Assembly (NCBI GenBank): GCA_946626015.1
Contig: CAMOTT010000123.1
Span: 1 to 5,931 of the forward strand
Direction: 5' to 3'
From: an uncultured Clostridia bacterium
Lineage (GTDB): Bacteria; Bacillota; Clostridia; Oscillospirales; Acutalibacteraceae
Length of the DNA: 5,931 bases
In this document: one piece after another, positions 4,377 through 5,931 of the stretch
How positions within the stretch are numbered: the first letter of the stretch is position 1
Layout: every line of letters begins with the position of its first letter
Position numbers and translations under genes: made by a program
The notes under the pieces: generated by a model
Told to the model about the DNA's origin: nothing
The model's database searches: none
Seen by the model: only the letters and a program-made list of their open reading frames with translations

Positions 4377-5931
4377 TTATTTAACTCTTAATAACCTGCC
4401 TATAAGCGAGAAAACAGCAATACTGATAACGTTTATCAGCACTATGAACCATGCGTTTATAAACATAAACCGCGAAGATATGGCCAACGCTACCATAACT
4501 ATCAGGGTCAGAGCGGCAACCACAAGCTGCGCTATGGAGATAAATCTTGCCGAATTGCGGAGAGATGCCGCCGTAGCAATACTCATAAGCAGTGAATCCG
4601 ACTTGCCGTCGTGCATGACCGTAGCGTCTGCTTTTTTATAGAAATTCTCTTTTAACCTGCGGAAGATCCGGCCGGCGATGGATGAAATTATCTTTATAGA
4701 ACCGTACTCCAAGCCGAACCCTGCCTCAAGCAGCTCCTCCGACACGTTGGGGTCGCAGCTGTCTATCAGCACAGTGATATTGTTCCGCTCAAGGTAATGC
4801 AAATATGCCGCCTTGCGCATATCCACGGCGTAGCTTACAACAAACATTGCCGCAAGCTTGTCCGCAATGGCAACGTAAAGCACCTTTCTGTCATTGGTGC
4901 AGTAAGTTGCCTCTTCTCTGTGGGTGGGCACGGAAATATTGTGGGCAGCCATGAGGTTCCTGTTACCCAAAAGCACCTTTTGGCCGTGTATCCAGCCGGA
5001 AACGCCCAAATTCTCCTCAAAACTTATAGAGGACACCGTGGGAAGCACTTCTTCAGTGTCCATAACCACGCCCTTGAACACCTCGGAAAGCGGGCTTTCT
5101 GATTTTATTACAAGAGCCGCGGTATAGAGCAGGATATCATCCAAACGGACGTTTTTGAAATCCTTCATGCCGTGCATCTCACAGCTCTCTTTGTCGATAA
5201 GCTCGGCGGCATCGATTATCACCGCGTTGGTCTCGCTGCATTTTTGCGCCGCGTTGAGGCTTGAGATCATACCGCCGGATTTGTTCAGATTTTCACAGCT
5301 GCGCTTGAGCTCATTTGTAACAGAGAAATATTCCGCCACGGGAATTGCCGCGCAAAACGCTGCCGTTATGCCGGACAAGGCGTAATATGCCCCGCACCTG
5401 ATGCCGCAAAGGGCAGAGAGTATTGAGCCTATTACAAGCGTTCCGATCAACAGAACAAGACAGTTTTTGTCCGTTACCCTGTTCTTTGATGAAAGCTCGA
5501 TAAACCTGCCGGGGAAATTGACCTTGCAGGAATATTTTACAATGGGATCATCCATGGACAAAGCCTGACCGAACTCCCGGCGCTCCTGTTCGCCGGAAAC
5601 CGTCACAAGACTGCTCAGGGATTTTTTGCCGGTATAGGCGCAGAACTTGAAATTGCGCATGATCCTCTCATGCTCAAAGCCCGCGGCTATGGCATTGACA
5701 AGCAGAACGAAAGCCACAGAACCGGCCAGCAAGCCTGTTTTGCCGTCGTTTGGCGCAAACATTGAAACTACGCTTTGGATGATAGCCAGTATCAGCGCTA
5801 TCAAGCCCACGCTCCTGCCGTCCGGATGCCGTTTTATTAAAATTGAATCCATGCCTGCCACAACATTTTCAACCGAAGCTATCGCTGCCAAGGTGACAAG
5901 TATAAATGAAATCAGGGAGTTTGCAAAGGTT
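4377..5931 (-). CDS. P-type ATPase-like membrane protein with degenerate catalytic motifs (5' end outside window)
   Basis: The frame stays open to the window edge, so the N-terminus is missing; 517 residues are visible (numbered here from the codon at 5928-5930). A TTG at 5891 lies inside a hydrophobic segment and is not a credible start. Seven membrane segments are seen: about 2-24, 41-59, 67-85, 157-176, 181-203, 463-484 and 488-514. With one more upstream this fits a P1B-type 4+2+2 layout. Segment 5 contains AAIPVA where CPC would be (P197). NAVIIDAAEL (235-244) aligns with VVFDKTGTLT: the Asp (D240, codon 5211-5213) is kept but KTGT is lost. SESPLS (277-282) resembles SEHPLA, and GVSGWIHGQKVLLGNRNLM (309-327) is a good nucleotide-domain match. 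VLIDSCDPN (387-395) replaces VLLTGDN, and MHDGKSD (439-445) sits roughly where GDGxND would be. The A-domain region (about 85-155) is short and lacks a TGE loop. Ion pumping is unlikely; a sensory or structural role is possible. It precedes the XRE regulator. Confidence 0.72.
   Translation of the reverse strand, partial: TFANSLISFILVTLAAIASVENVVAGMDSILIKRHPDGRSVGLIALILAIIQSVVSMFAPNDGKTGLLAGSVAFVLLVNAIAAGFEHERIMRNFKFCAYTGKKSLSSLVTVSGEQERREFGQALSMDDPIVKYSCKVNFPGRFIELSSKNRVTDKNCLVLLIGTLVIGSILSALCGIRCGAYYALSGITAAFCAAIPVAEYFSVTNELKRSCENLNKSGGMISSLNAAQKCSETNAVIIDAAELIDKESCEMHGMKDFKNVRLDDILLYTAALVIKSESPLSEVFKGVVMDTEEVLPTVSSISFEENLGVSGWIHGQKVLLGNRNLMAAHNISVPTHREEATYCTNDRKVLYVAIADKLAAMFVVSYAVDMRKAAYLHYLERNNITVLIDSCDPNVSEELLEAGFGLEYGSIKIISSIAGRIFRRLKENFYKKADATVMHDGKSDSLLMSIATAASLRNSARFISIAQLVVAALTLIVMVALAISSRFMFINAWFIVLINVISIAVFSLIGRLLRVK

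Noticed and set aside
4377..5891. Treating the TTG at 5891 as the true start of the membrane protein
   Set aside because: The frame continues with hydrophobic residues to the window edge, and the TTG falls inside a membrane segment with no SD, so the gene is cut by the window instead.
1..5931. CRISPR array, tRNA/rRNA genes, insertion sequences or attachment sites
   Set aside because: No regularly spaced repeats, cloverleaf-like sequences, transposase motifs or terminal repeats were seen on either strand.

Overview
The window looks like a chromosomal segment from a low-to-mid GC Clostridia-type Firmicute, most likely of the Oscillospiraceae/Ruminococcus type. The grounds are strong AGGAGG ribosome binding sites, a Firmicute-length GyrB (656 aa), and clade-flavoured gyrase wording (GyrA HPHGDASVYD and DPPAAYRYTE; GyrB PLWGKMLNVEKA). 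The placement rests on remembered family patterns, not on a search. All genes lie on the minus strand, so transcription runs from high to low coordinates.

Read in the direction of transcription, the window opens inside a membrane protein (4377-5931, N-terminus outside the window). It keeps the layout of a P1B-like P-type ATPase but has lost every catalytic signature I could check (DKTGT, TGD, GDGxND, CPC). About 110 bases further on is a small XRE-family HTH regulator (3885-4262), whose leader has a strong Shine-Dalgarno with no matching start codon and a small hairpin. The regulator ends at a clear intrinsic terminator (3814-3868).

An AT-rich stretch of about 150 bases follows. It holds A-tracts and a near-consensus extended -10 promoter (3670-3698). 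From it runs an apparent operon: an uncharacterised 304-aa protein (2700-3614), gyrB (706-2676, TTG start fixed by a perfect SD) and gyrA (1-621, only the first 207 codons visible). No terminator or strong promoter is visible between these three genes. The 84-base gyrB-gyrA gap can fold into a long stem just upstream of the gyrA start.

The working picture is a gyrase operon (GyrB ATPase/TOPRIM plus GyrA breakage-reunion subunit) expressed behind an unknown gene, instead of the recF-remB-gyrB-gyrA order familiar from Bacillus. A separate upstream unit pairs a probably non-pumping P-type ATPase homologue with a DNA-binding regulator. The items most worth following up are the degenerate ATPase, the unknown leading gene of the gyrase operon, and the non-standard residues at quinolone-contact positions in GyrA and GyrB.
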